Shown here piece by piece: positions 1 through 6,664 of a stretch of DNA of 9,656 nucleotides. A model generated the notes under the pieces. It was not told where the DNA came from. It was given only the letters and a program-made list of their open reading frames with translations, and made no database searches. Source of the DNA: JACJXF01 sp964349045 (GTDB lineage Bacteria; Bacteroidota; Bacteroidia; Bacteroidales; GCA-2748055). The stretch lies in assembly GCA_964349045.1 (NCBI GenBank), contig CAYGFI010000176.1, forward strand, positions 1-9,656, in the 5' to 3' direction. Numbering within the stretch: position 1 is the first letter of the stretch; the number at the start of each line of letters is the position of its first letter. The position numbers and the translations under genes were made by a program.

Positions 1-164
1 GGGTTTGAGGGCATAACATTTTCCGCCAGCACCTCTCCGGCCTGACGGGCCAGGGCGGAAATCCTATCCCTGGATATGCCCAGTTCCTCTGCAAACTCTA
101 CAGCCTGGGACAAAAATTTCTTCCAGTTATCCCAGTCGGCATTGACGCTGCTCAATAGATCCAT
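1..164 (-). CDS. DUF3243-like protein, 5' part only (runs off the window)
   Basis: Only the first 54 codons are present; the gene continues beyond base 1. The visible protein has WDNWKKFL at residues 11-18, then GISRDRISALA at about 29-39 and a VMPSNP end at 50-55. This is the spacing I recall for DUF3243 (Bacillus YmfJ-like; WDxWKxFL, G-S-x-I-x-x-LA, V-P-N-EE), a small family of unknown function known mainly from Firmicutes. Start choice: an in-frame ATG at 170 sits directly against the AGGAGGA at 171-177, too close to be used. The second ATG at 164 has about 7 bases of spacing, so I start there. The fragment is roughly 52% GC and uses a strong Shine-Dalgarno, unlike every other gene in the window, so foreign origin or an assembly join is possible. 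Its neighbour is divergent, 82 bases away. The family call is from memory of the motif and is moderate. Confidence 0.6.
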   Translation of the reverse strand, partial: MDLLSSVNADWDNWKKFLSQAVEFAEELGISRDRISALARQAGEVLAENVMPSN

Positions 165-170
165 TTTCAT

Positions 171-177
171 TCCTCCT
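171..177 (-). promoter_or_regulatory. Strong Shine-Dalgarno (AGGAGGA) of the DUF3243-like gene
   Basis: On the minus strand AGGAGGA abuts an ATG at 170 and lies 7 bases before a second in-frame ATG at 164, which decides the start in favour of the latter. No other gene here has such a site, as expected for Bacteroidota, which rarely depend on it. Confidence 0.75.
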
Positions 178-180
178 GTC

Positions 181-195
181 CTAAAAATTTTTTAG
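181..195. promoter_or_regulatory. Short palindrome in the divergent intergenic region
   Basis: CTAAAAA and TTTTTAG flank a single T, giving perfect 7-base arms. It lies between two divergent genes, where an operator would be placed, but the composition is so AT-rich that chance is a real alternative. No TAnnTTTG element is visible ahead of the symporter. Confidence 0.2.
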
Positions 196-246
196 TTCCA
201 AATAATATGTCATTATTATTTACATTAATTACTAAATTCATAAAAT

Positions 247-1938
247 ATGGAATCAGGCTTTAATCTCTCCTGGGTCGACTACGCGATTATGATTATTTAC
301 TTTGTTTTTGTGCTGGGCATTGGCTGGGCTCTGAAGAAACATATGAAAGACGCATCGGCATTTCTTGAGGCCGGGCGTTCTCTTCCGGCCTGGGTTACAG
401 GTCTTGCATTTATTTCTGCAAACCTGGGAGCCCTCGAGGTTATCGGCATGGCAGCGTCAGGCGCCAAGTATGGAATGGCCACGGTACATTTTTACTGGAT
501 CGGAGCTATTCCCGCTATGATCTTCCTGGCGATTTTCATGATGCCTTTTTACTACGGATCCAAAGCCCGCTCGGTTCCTGAATACCTTAAACTCAGGTTT
601 GACGAGAAAACCCGAGGTTTTAATGCTTTTTCCTTCGCGATAATGACCATCTTCGCTTCAGGTATTTCAATGTATGCTCTCGCTCTGCTGATGAACACCC
701 TTTTAGACTGGAACTTCCACATGAGCCTGTTTATCTCAGCGGCAATTGTACTGGTTTATACTTATCTCGGAGGACTCAGTTCAGCGATTTACAATGAAGT
801 TTTACAGTTTTTCCTGATAGTGATAGGATTCCTCCCGCTTGTAATAATAGGGATGATAAAAATTGGTGGCTGGGACGGAATGGTTGAAAAACTTGCATTG
901 AATCCCATGACCGAAGGTTTGCAGCATTCCTGGCAAAACATTTCACCAACTCATCCGATGGGTAGCTGGATGGGAATTTTCTTCGGGCTTGGATTTGTAT
1001 TATCTTTTGGCTACTGGTGCACCAATTTCCTTGTTGTACAGCGAGCTATGGCGGCAGGTTCAATGAGCGCTGCCCGTAAGACACCACTTATTGGAGCGTT
1101 GCCGAAAATGTTCATTCCATTTTTAGTAATTGTGCCCGGAATGATTGCTATCGCACTTCTCAATTCGGGTGATGAATCATTCGTTCTTCCAATGAAAGGA
1201 GAAAGTTACAACTACGACCTTGTTATTCCTATGCTTTTAAAGCGTTTTCTGCCTGCCGGAGTTCTGGGTCTTGGACTTACTGCCCTGATGGCTTCCTTTA
1301 TGAGCGGTATGGCAGGAAATGTTACTGCTTTTAATACCGTTTTCACTTATGATATTTACCAGAGTTATATTGTTCCCGGAAAGTCCGACAAGCATTATCT
1401 GAATGTTGGCCGGATAACTACTATTGTTGGAATATCTGTCAGCATTTTAACTGCATACGTCGCGGCTATGTTCAATAACGTAATGGATTTTCTGCAATTG
1501 ATCTTCGCCTTTATCAATGCTCCGTTATTCGCCGCATTCCTGATGGGGATGTTCACTAAACGGACCACAGGTCATGGCGCCTTCTGGGGACTGCTTACCG
1601 GAACATTCTCAGCTGCGCTGGTTCATGGATTTACACAACCTGCCGGGGCAGCCAGCCTGGTTAAGGGAGGATGGACGGGAATTGTTCTTAAAGAATTTCC
1701 CAGCGAAATGGTCCAGAATTTCTGGATTGCCATTATCGCATTCTCAGTAGCTCTGGTTGCAACTATTGTAATTTCTGTGCTTACCAAACGTACCAAATCA
1801 GATGAAGACCTGAAAGGCCTGGTATACTCGCTTACACCAAGGGTAGTGGATACCAGTAAGCATTGGTATCAGGGTCCGGTTTTCCTTGCCTGGGTAGTAG
1901 GAATTATTGCCATTGTACTCAGCATTATTTTCTGGTAA
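247..1938 (+). CDS. Sodium:solute symporter (SSS/SLC5 family, vSGLT-like), substrate unknown
   Basis: This is a 563-residue inner-membrane transporter with about 14 predicted helices in the LeuT-type fold, the usual length for the family. Helices lie roughly at 8-28, 48-72, 80-103, 126-150, 157-175, 185-205, 242-262, 287-306, 334-362, 389-411, 415-435, 445-462, 491-512 and 543-563. The family signature is clear: RSVPEYLKLRF at 108-118 and GGLSSAIYNEVLQFF at 175-189. Against vSGLT, as I recall it, the unwound-helix N59, the gate Y256/W257, K287 and Q417 are kept. Positions that contact galactose differ: E64 for Q69, Y83 for E88, G86 for S91 and S253 for N260. The Na2 serine pair appears as S353-G354. 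It is therefore probably not a galactose carrier, and its coupling ion is uncertain. A 70-residue membrane protein follows by 19 bases, likely in the same transcript. The start at 247 places the first helix normally; its leader is AT-rich with no Shine-Dalgarno. Confidence 0.93.
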   Translation: MESGFNLSWVDYAIMIIYFVFVLGIGWALKKHMKDASAFLEAGRSLPAWVTGLAFISANLGALEVIGMAASGAKYGMATVHFYWIGAIPAMIFLAIFMMPFYYGSKARSVPEYLKLRFDEKTRGFNAFSFAIMTIFASGISMYALALLMNTLLDWNFHMSLFISAAIVLVYTYLGGLSSAIYNEVLQFFLIVIGFLPLVIIGMIKIGGWDGMVEKLALNPMTEGLQHSWQNISPTHPMGSWMGIFFGLGFVLSFGYWCTNFLVVQRAMAAGSMSAARKTPLIGALPKMFIPFLVIVPGMIAIALLNSGDESFVLPMKGESYNYDLVIPMLLKRFLPAGVLGLGLTALMASFMSGMAGNVTAFNTVFTYDIYQSYIVPGKSDKHYLNVGRITTIVGISVSILTAYVAAMFNNVMDFLQLIFAFINAPLFAAFLMGMFTKRTTGHGAFWGLLTGTFSAALVHGFTQPAGAASLVKGGWTGIVLKEFPSEMVQNFWIAIIAFSVALVATIVISVLTKRTKSDEDLKGLVYSLTPRVVDTSKHWYQGPVFLAWVVGIIAIVLSIIFW

Positions 1939-1957
1939 TCAATAAAAACTTAAAACT

Positions 1958-2170
1958 ATGGGTTTAGATATAAAAATACCGATTGGACTTATGTTTGCCA
2001 TCTTTGGCGCAATTTTGGGGATTTATGGTGTGGCAACTGAAGGTAACAGTATGTATGAAATCTCCCTTTCAGTTAATATTAATCTCTGGTCAGGAATTGC
2101 AATGTTTGTTTTTGGAATTGCAATGTTGTTGTTTTCCGATCTGATGAAGAATAAGGCTAAAGTAGAATAG
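1958..2170 (+). CDS. Small two-helix membrane protein, probable symporter partner
   Basis: This 70-residue protein has two hydrophobic segments at about 7-26 and 41-61, a short polar loop containing NSMYEISLSVNINLW, and a basic tail (KNKAKVE). It starts 19 bases after the symporter stop and is very likely translated from the same message. I recall similar small proteins, with an IPIGLxF start and a NxNLWWG-type second helix, downstream of related SSS genes in other phyla, which argues for an accessory subunit. That memory was not checked, and no function is established from the sequence. The gene has no Shine-Dalgarno, only an A-rich leader. Confidence 0.8.
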   Translation: MGLDIKIPIGLMFAIFGAILGIYGVATEGNSMYEISLSVNINLWSGIAMFVFGIAMLLFSDLMKNKAKVE

Positions 2171-2213
2171 ACTTCTGTTTGACTCTTTAATTGATAGCAG
2201 TGGTGTTCTTGTT

Positions 2214-2326
2214 TTTACCACAGAGTTTCACAGAGGAAACACAGAGGTACACAGAGGGTTTTATTAGTTTAGCTGAGAGAGAGCATTTTATCCGCAAAAA
2301 TATTCTCTGTGTAACACTGTGGTAAA
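2214..2326. repeat. 113-bp repeat element with inverted ends and four CACAGAG units
   Basis: The 22-base ends at 2214-2235 and 2305-2326 are inverted copies matching at 20 of 22 positions, beginning TTTACCACAG. The left side carries four CACAGAG units at 2219, 2229, 2240 and 2250, spaced 10, 11 and 10 bases, close to one helical turn. I see no transposase and no clear target duplication. CACAGAG-rich hairpins of this type recur between genes in many environmental genomes, so this is probably a REP/MITE-like family. It lies between the convergent ends of the symporter operon and the DMT gene, where its transcript could fold and act as a two-way terminator; that role is inferred. Confidence 0.75.
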
Positions 2327-2376
2327 GAATAAGAAAATGTCTGAGAAAGACTGAATGGTTGAGGAAACTTAATGTT

Positions 2377-3312
2377 TTACTTTTTTCTGGAAAGGATTGT
2401 AATGATTGCTCCGGCAAGTACAATTACAGCGCCAACAATACTGAGAAGAGTGAAGTGTTCAGGGGCGATCCAGCTTACTTCCATTGCTGCAAGTACTGCC
2501 ATTCCGGCAAATGTAAGTATGGGATTTAGCGCAATGATAACGCTGACTTTCGTGGCTTCAGCATATTTTATGGCAATAGCAAGGAAGCCATAAGCAAGAA
2601 CTGTATTCAAGCCCAGAAATATAAGCACTAACCATTCGGAAAGGTTTTGATGTAATATTTGCCGGAAATCAATAAAAGGCAGGAAAATAATGCTGCAAAA
2701 ACCATAAATTACAAGGTTAAGCTGGTTTGTTCCATGCTTAACAACCAATCCTTTCTGAATACTTGCAAAGACTGCCCAGGCAATACCTCCGCCTGATACC
2801 AACAGAATGCCTTTGGTGTATTCGCCATTAATTCCTTTGAGTGCGGCAAGCTGCTCGTAATAGAAAATAGCTATACCTGAAACTACCAAAACAAAACCCA
2901 GAATGTGTTTCCATCCCACCTTCTCCCTATAAACAAAAATTCCCGCGAGGGCAAATCCAACAGTCCCTAATTGAATGAAAACCTGAGCATTGGATGGTGA
3001 AGTAAATTTTACACCGGATATAAAGCCCAGATAATTTAATCCAAGGAAAAAAGCGGCAATTAAAGCCAAATTTGGCGGATGTTTAAGTAATGAGATCTCT
3101 TTTCGGTCGAATAGTAACATCCAGATAAACAGGGCAAAAAAAGAAAAACTAAACCGGAACCACACCACTGAAACAGGGTCCAGGGTATTTACAGAAAACT
3201 TAAGAGCGATCGCGAGGACTCCCCACAGGAGAGCTGTAAATCCTGCATAAACCAGACCTATCGCACATGATGATGCTTTTTCCATAGAAAAAAATAAGAT
3301 GCAAAGGAACAT
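2377..3312 (-). CDS. EamA/DMT-superfamily permease
   Basis: This is a 311-residue inner-membrane protein with ten predicted helices in two homologous five-helix halves, the standard drug/metabolite transporter plan. The first EamA repeat covers about residues 17-150 (GFTALLWGVLAIALK at 24-38, WFRFSFSFF at 51-59, FTSPSNAQVFIQLGTVGFALAGIFVYREKV at about 103-132). The second covers about 168-308, with the matching TKVSVIIALNPILTFAGM segment at 254-271. The conserved RE-K after helix 4 and the basic C-terminal SRKK are typical. Such proteins export or import small metabolites, and the substrate cannot be read from sequence. A start at M10 (base 3285) would give 302 residues and remove a hydrophobic nine-residue lead (MFLCILFFS). 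Neither start has a ribosome site, so the choice is open. The gene is monocistronic and convergent with the symporter operon. Confidence 0.9.
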   Translation of the reverse strand: MFLCILFFSMEKASSCAIGLVYAGFTALLWGVLAIALKFSVNTLDPVSVVWFRFSFSFFALFIWMLLFDRKEISLLKHPPNLALIAAFFLGLNYLGFISGVKFTSPSNAQVFIQLGTVGFALAGIFVYREKVGWKHILGFVLVVSGIAIFYYEQLAALKGINGEYTKGILLVSGGGIAWAVFASIQKGLVVKHGTNQLNLVIYGFCSIIFLPFIDFRQILHQNLSEWLVLIFLGLNTVLAYGFLAIAIKYAEATKVSVIIALNPILTFAGMAVLAAMEVSWIAPEHFTLLSIVGAVIVLAGAIITILSRKK

Positions 3313-3392
3313 AAAAAATGTCAGAACCGGTAAGTTCTCTTTTTAAAAGATGTTGAAACAGGGTAAACAATTTTAGTTTAAATGAGTTTATT

Positions 3393-3414
3393 GGAACAGG
3401 AATCAGGGAACAGG
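3393..3414. repeat. Short period-7 repeat (GGAACAG-type)
   Basis: Three consecutive heptamers read GGAACAG, GAATCAG and GGAACAG plus one more G. It is one of three arrays in this window with a 7-base period, each unit containing GAA or TTC. Confidence 0.55.
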
Positions 3415-3431
3415 TTTTTCAAAATAAATCT

Positions 3432-3487
3432 AATTCCAAATTCTGAATTCTGAATTCTGAATTCTAAATTCTAAATTCTAAATTCTA
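3432..3487. repeat. Heptanucleotide tandem array, eight AATTCYR-type units
   Basis: Eight consecutive 7-base units fill 56 bases: one AATTCCA, three AATTCTG and four AATTCTA. Alternate phases contain the palindrome GAATTC, so the array can fold into several hairpins. It lies in the 234-base gap between the divergent DMT and M1 peptidase genes, about 60 bases before the peptidase start. No gene is visible in this gap, and I see no clear TAnnTTTG promoter in it. Confidence 0.9.
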
Positions 3488-3546
3488 AATTTATTATCCG
3501 TTTATAATAAAAATTTCTTAATTTAATAGCGTAATTCCTATCCTGA

Positions 3547-5406
3547 ATGAACAAGGTACTACTCTTATTTCTGGCTAATCTCTTTTTTAATGTTTGCATT
3601 GCGCAGGAATTGTATATCCCCCGGGATATAAAAAAAGCATATGACCGTGGTACCCGTTCATGGGATGGTAATCCGGGTCCGACCTATTTTCAAAATCGTG
3701 CAAATTATATAATCGAGGTAGAATTCGATCCCACAACCAGGCTTCTTAAGGGATATGAAAAAATCTTATATCAGAATAACAGCAAGTATTCTTTAAGGTA
3801 TGTTGTTATCAGGCTGTACCAGAATATTTTTAAAGAGGGAGGGGTAAGAGGCCGGGCTGTTGACCCGGGAGATACACATGATGGCGTGAAAATTACATCT
3901 CTGACCATAAAGGGGGAACCATGCAATCTGGAAACAGACCATTGCCTTCTGCGCGAGAGCCAGACCAATATTTATCTGCCTTTCAATTGTGCAGCCAATT
4001 CGGTTGCCGAGATTGAGATAGGCTGGGAGTTTACCATGCCGGCAAAACCAAATGACCGGTTTGGTGGTTATGATGAAAATACTTTTTTTATGGGATATTG
4101 GTTTCCTCAGGTCTCGGTATTTGATGATATTAATGGCTGGGATATTTATGATTACAATGCTGTTGCTGAATTTTATAATGAATATGGAGATTTTGACGTT
4201 AAAATAACTGTTCCGGAGAATTATATTGTCTGGGGAACAGGAAATCTTCAGAATCCGGAAGTCGTGCTAAAGAAAAAGTTTCTTGAACGGTACCATATTG
4301 CCATGGAAAAAGAAAAAACCGTGAAGATAATTGAAGCAAAGGACCGGAAACCTGGTAAGGAAATAACACTTCCGGGGCCTAATACCTGGCATTACAAGGC
4401 AGATAATGTCAGTGATTTTGCATTTGGCACCAGCAGCAGATATCTGTGGGATGCCTCAGCTATGACCAACATTTCAGGGAAAAAAATATTCCTGCAATCT
4501 GCCTATAATTCCGATACTAAAAACTTTGATAAAGTTATCGGAATATCCCGCTGGAATATTGAAGAAATGGAACGAAACATTATTGGTGTACAATTCCCCT
4601 ACTCTACCATGACAGCATTCAATGGTGCGGGAGGCATGGAATATCCCATGCTTATTAACGATCACGATGGCAGCCTGGTGGAGACCATCTTTGTAACAAG
4701 TCATGAAATAGCTCACAGCTATTTCCCTTTTCTTGTAGGAACAAACCAGCGTCGCCACGGTTGGTTTGATGAAGGCCTGGTTACCATGCTGGGAATGGAA
4801 GTGCATTTCAAACGCGACAGTACTATGAATCTGCTTAAGAATTACACCGAAATTTACAGTGTCATTGCCGGTACTCAGGCAGATATTCCTCAACTGGTTA
4901 ACTCTGTGGAAATCTCTGATAATATTTTCCAGTTACACGAATATTTGAGGCCCAGTCTTGGATTTTGGACGTTAAGGGACATCATGGGAGCAGATTTATT
5001 TCATAAATGCATAATAGAGTTTATTAAAAGATGGGAAGGTAAACACCCTACTCCATGGGATTTCTTTTTCACTTGTAACAGTATCACCGGCGAAGATTAT
5101 TCCTGGTTTTTCGAATCGTGGTTCAACCAATTTGGGTACCCTGATCTTTCAATCCTGTCGGCTCAATTTGATAATGATTCGATTGAAATATCTATTGAAA
5201 ATACAGGTGGAATGCCCTTCCCCTCAAAATTAATCATCAGCTTCACTGATGGCAGTACTGATGAAAGAGTACTTGAAGGAAGCAAATGGAGAGATTCAAA
5301 GATTGTTTCTATTTCTACAGGTACCCAGAAAACACCGGTAAATGTTCGTTTGGATACCTCCGGATACCCGGATTGCAATGAGGACAATAACCTGTTCGAG
5401 TTTTAA
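3547..5406 (+). CDS. Secreted M1-family zinc metallopeptidase (aminopeptidase-like)
   Basis: The protein has 619 residues. Residues 1-19 form a signal peptide (MNK, a hydrophobic core, then CIA before QEL), so it is exported. The M1 N-terminal beta domain runs to about 300. The catalytic domain carries the zinc motif HEIAH at 386-390 with the third ligand E409, exactly the HEXXH-X18-E spacing. The N-terminus-binding motif appears as GGMEY at 362-366 instead of GAMEN, a variant I recall from Bacteroidota M1 proteins. Y466 in EYLRPSLGFWTLR is the likely catalytic tyrosine. KHPTPWDFFFTCNSITGEDYSWFFESWFNQFGYP at about 499-531 is also typical of the group. The last ~85 residues are a small beta-rich tail. 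I see no type IX sorting domain, so it is probably periplasmic or surface-bound. It likely trims N-terminal residues from peptides; the substrate is unknown. tag follows 22 bases later on the same strand. Confidence 0.92.
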   Translation: MNKVLLLFLANLFFNVCIAQELYIPRDIKKAYDRGTRSWDGNPGPTYFQNRANYIIEVEFDPTTRLLKGYEKILYQNNSKYSLRYVVIRLYQNIFKEGGVRGRAVDPGDTHDGVKITSLTIKGEPCNLETDHCLLRESQTNIYLPFNCAANSVAEIEIGWEFTMPAKPNDRFGGYDENTFFMGYWFPQVSVFDDINGWDIYDYNAVAEFYNEYGDFDVKITVPENYIVWGTGNLQNPEVVLKKKFLERYHIAMEKEKTVKIIEAKDRKPGKEITLPGPNTWHYKADNVSDFAFGTSSRYLWDASAMTNISGKKIFLQSAYNSDTKNFDKVIGISRWNIEEMERNIIGVQFPYSTMTAFNGAGGMEYPMLINDHDGSLVETIFVTSHEIAHSYFPFLVGTNQRRHGWFDEGLVTMLGMEVHFKRDSTMNLLKNYTEIYSVIAGTQADIPQLVNSVEISDNIFQLHEYLRPSLGFWTLRDIMGADLFHKCIIEFIKRWEGKHPTPWDFFFTCNSITGEDYSWFFESWFNQFGYPDLSILSAQFDNDSIEISIENTGGMPFPSKLIISFTDGSTDERVLEGSKWRDSKIVSISTGTQKTPVNVRLDTSGYPDCNEDNNLFEF

Positions 5407-5428
5407 ATTCCATAAATTCAATAAAGTA

Positions 5429-6010
5429 ATGGAACACAACGATAAAGTGCGCTGCCCCTGGTGCGGAAAAGATCCCACTTATGTAAAATACCATGATGAG
5501 GAATGGGGCGTGCCTGTGCATGACGATCGTAAACATTTTGAATTCCTCGTACTTGAATCGGCCCAGGCAGGTTTAAGCTGGTTGACTGTTTTGAGAAAAA
5601 GGGAAAATTATCGCAAAGCGATGGATGGTTTCGATGCGGTAAAAATAGCTCAGTATGATGATAAAAAACTGGAAGAATTGCTTCAAAATTCAGGAATTGT
5701 AAGAAACCGCCTGAAAATAAAAGCTACCATTAGCAACGCTCAGAAATTTCTGGATGTGGTAAAGGAGTTCGGTTCTTTTGATACCTATATCTGGTCGTTT
5801 ACCCACAATAAAACCATTTACAATCAATTTAAAGTTCTTTCTGAACTCCCTTCTAAAACTGAATTATCTGATCGTATTTCAGATGACCTGAAAAAACGAG
5901 GATTTAAATTTATTGGTTCCACCATTATTTATGCACATTTGCAGGCTATCGGGGTGGTAAATGATCATCTGACAAATTGTTTCAGATTTTTTAAAAGTGA
6001 GCGAGTGTGA
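5429..6010 (+). CDS. tag: DNA-3-methyladenine glycosylase I
   Basis: This cytoplasmic base-excision enzyme removes 3-methyladenine from alkylated DNA. The 193-residue length fits (E. coli Tag is 187). The zinc ligands are all present: C9 (RCPWCG), H22 (YHDEEWG), H180 and C184 (VNDHLTNC). The catalytic and base-pocket residues align with E. coli Y16, W21, E38 and W46 as Y21, W26, E43 and W51. AGLSWLTVLRKRENYR (47-62) and LKKRGFKFIGSTI (154-166) are diagnostic. The ATG at 5429 is chosen because family homology begins at once. Upstream in-frame ATGs such as the one at 5342 lie inside the peptidase gene and add an unrelated leader. The gene starts 22 bases after the peptidase stop, so the two may share a transcript, though nothing links their roles. 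Oddly, its last codons and stop lie within an RGTGTG hexamer array, giving the tail SERV. Confidence 0.96.
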   Translation: MEHNDKVRCPWCGKDPTYVKYHDEEWGVPVHDDRKHFEFLVLESAQAGLSWLTVLRKRENYRKAMDGFDAVKIAQYDDKKLEELLQNSGIVRNRLKIKATISNAQKFLDVVKEFGSFDTYIWSFTHNKTIYNQFKVLSELPSKTELSDRISDDLKKRGFKFIGSTIIYAHLQAIGVVNDHLTNCFRFFKSERV

Positions 6011-6075
6011 GTGTGGGTGTGGGTGTGAGTGTGGGTGTGAGTGTGGGTGTGAGTGTGGGTGTGGGTGTGAGTGAG
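6004..6075. repeat. RGTGTG hexamer tandem array overlapping the tag stop codon
   Basis: Eleven full RGTGTG units plus a degenerate twelfth (AGTGAG) begin inside the last codons of tag. The first base of successive units reads A,A,G,G,A,G,A,G,A,G,G,A. Each G-type unit creates a GGG run, six in all at 6015, 6021, 6033, 6045, 6057 and 6063, so the plus strand could fold as a G-quadruplex, although three of the loops are 9 bases. The alternating GT stretches could also adopt Z-DNA. The tag stop TGA arises at the junction of the first two units because the second begins with A; a G-type unit there would read TGG. Confidence 0.92.
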
Positions 6076-6192
6076 TTGAAAAACAATCAATTTTGCGAGG
6101 TGTTCTCACGGCCGAAGGAACTAACTTAGCAAAGCGACCTCGTTAAGCAAAGCATACTCACCACCAAAGGGATTCACCAGGTGAAGCGCTCT
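6076..6192. other. Noncoding convergent gap with repeat-like motifs
   Basis: No gene is visible between the ends of tag and the GroES-like gene. The stretch holds two copies of AGCAAAGC at 6128-6135 and 6146-6153, an inverted pair CGAGGT at 6096-6101 and ACCTCG at 6137-6142, and a perfect small palindrome TTCACC-A-GGTGAA at 6173-6185. Its composition (GGCCGAAGGAAC at 6110-6121) is richer in G and C than its surroundings. It may be a remnant of an interspersed repeat or a folded terminator; neither is proven. Confidence 0.45.
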
Positions 6193-6573
6193 CTATTCAA
6201 AAAGCCCCTCATCCCTGATAAGTAAAAGAATAGCTGACTGAGGTAAAATAATGTATTTCCCTTTATTGAATTCGATTTCCCATCCGCTGTTCTGCATATA
6301 TATAGCCATGTCACCCTCTTTGGGCTGGAGTGGAACGTATCGCACCGACTCTCCGGTTTTCCAGGGTTCGTCGGCATCATTGATGGCCGGGATGGGATAA
6401 CCGGGTCCGACTTTCACCACATATCCGCTGTGTAGTTTTTCGTTTTCTGAAACCGTGGGTGGCAGGTATAAGCCAGACCTGGTCTTCTTCTGATTACTTC
6501 TTGGCTTAATGAGAACACGGTCACCAATTATAATAAACTTTTGTAAATCCTTTTCTTCAATTTGCAAATCCAT
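6193..6573 (-). CDS. Stand-alone GroES-like (Cpn10 family) protein
   Basis: This 126-residue protein is longer than the ~97 residues of ordinary GroES. The Cpn10 fold is visible: FIIIGDRVLIKP at 13-24, then a mobile-loop equivalent KKTRSGLYLPPT at 29-40, where LYL takes the place of the IVL tripeptide that contacts GroEL. SGYVVKVGPG follows at 49-58, and the closing strand WEIEFNKGKYIILPQSAILLLIRD spans about 98-121. An insert after GPG (about 59-76) and an extension of about 12 residues at the N-terminus explain the length. No groEL is adjacent, so this is the divergent solo paralogue seen in Bacteroidota rather than the groESL partner. Whether it still caps GroEL is unknown. It probably has its own promoter: TACCTTTG lies 15 bases before the start. 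Confidence 0.85.
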   Translation of the reverse strand: MDLQIEEKDLQKFIIIGDRVLIKPRSNQKKTRSGLYLPPTVSENEKLHSGYVVKVGPGYPIPAINDADEPWKTGESVRYVPLQPKEGDMAIYMQNSGWEIEFNKGKYIILPQSAILLLIRDEGLFE

Positions 6574-6587
6574 ATGGGAAGTTTTTG

Positions 6588-6595
6588 CAAAGGTA
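6588..6595 (-). promoter_or_regulatory. Candidate Bacteroidota -7 element (TACCTTTG) of the GroES-like gene
   Basis: On the minus strand TACCTTTG matches TAnnTTTG and ends 14 bases before the ATG, implying a leader of only about 8-10 bases. I do not see a convincing TTG at the -33 distance, so this is tentative. Confidence 0.35.
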
Positions 6596-6613
6596 AGAAT
6601 TAGTTAGAAGTTT

Positions 6614-6664
6614 ACGGGAAACCGGGAGCACGACTTTTCCAATTGTCTGCTCCCTGTTTACCGT
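6614..6664. repeat. Inverted repeat with 17-base arms
   Basis: Bases 6614-6630 and 6648-6664 are complementary at 15 of 17 positions (core GGGAGCA/TGCTCCC), with a 17-base loop; the mismatches are 6623/6655 and 6618/6660. It runs directly into a period-7 array. Placed downstream of the 56-residue gene on the minus strand, it could end that transcript, but there is no T-run. A repeat-family member is equally likely. Confidence 0.7.

Noticed and set aside
2187..2423. Minus-strand 78-residue frame across the CACAGAG element
   Set aside because: Its LCVSSVKLCGKN-type sequence is the conceptual translation of the CACAGAG repeat, and it overlaps the end of the DMT gene in another frame.
3432..3487. 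CRISPR array
   Set aside because: The heptamers are contiguous with no unique spacers and there are no cas genes; the same applies to the hexamer array at 6004.
4474..4893. Minus-strand 139-residue frame
   Set aside because: It lies antisense to the catalytic domain of the M1 peptidase and has no recognisable motif.
5342..5428. Longer in-frame start for tag
   Set aside because: The added 29 residues overlap the peptidase gene and have no Tag homology; family similarity begins at the ATG at 5429.
5879..6109. Minus-strand reading frame with a His-Pro-His-Ser repeat
   Set aside because: It is the antisense translation of the RGTGTG hexamer array and the end of tag; the His-rich run is only the repeat, with no independent coding signal.
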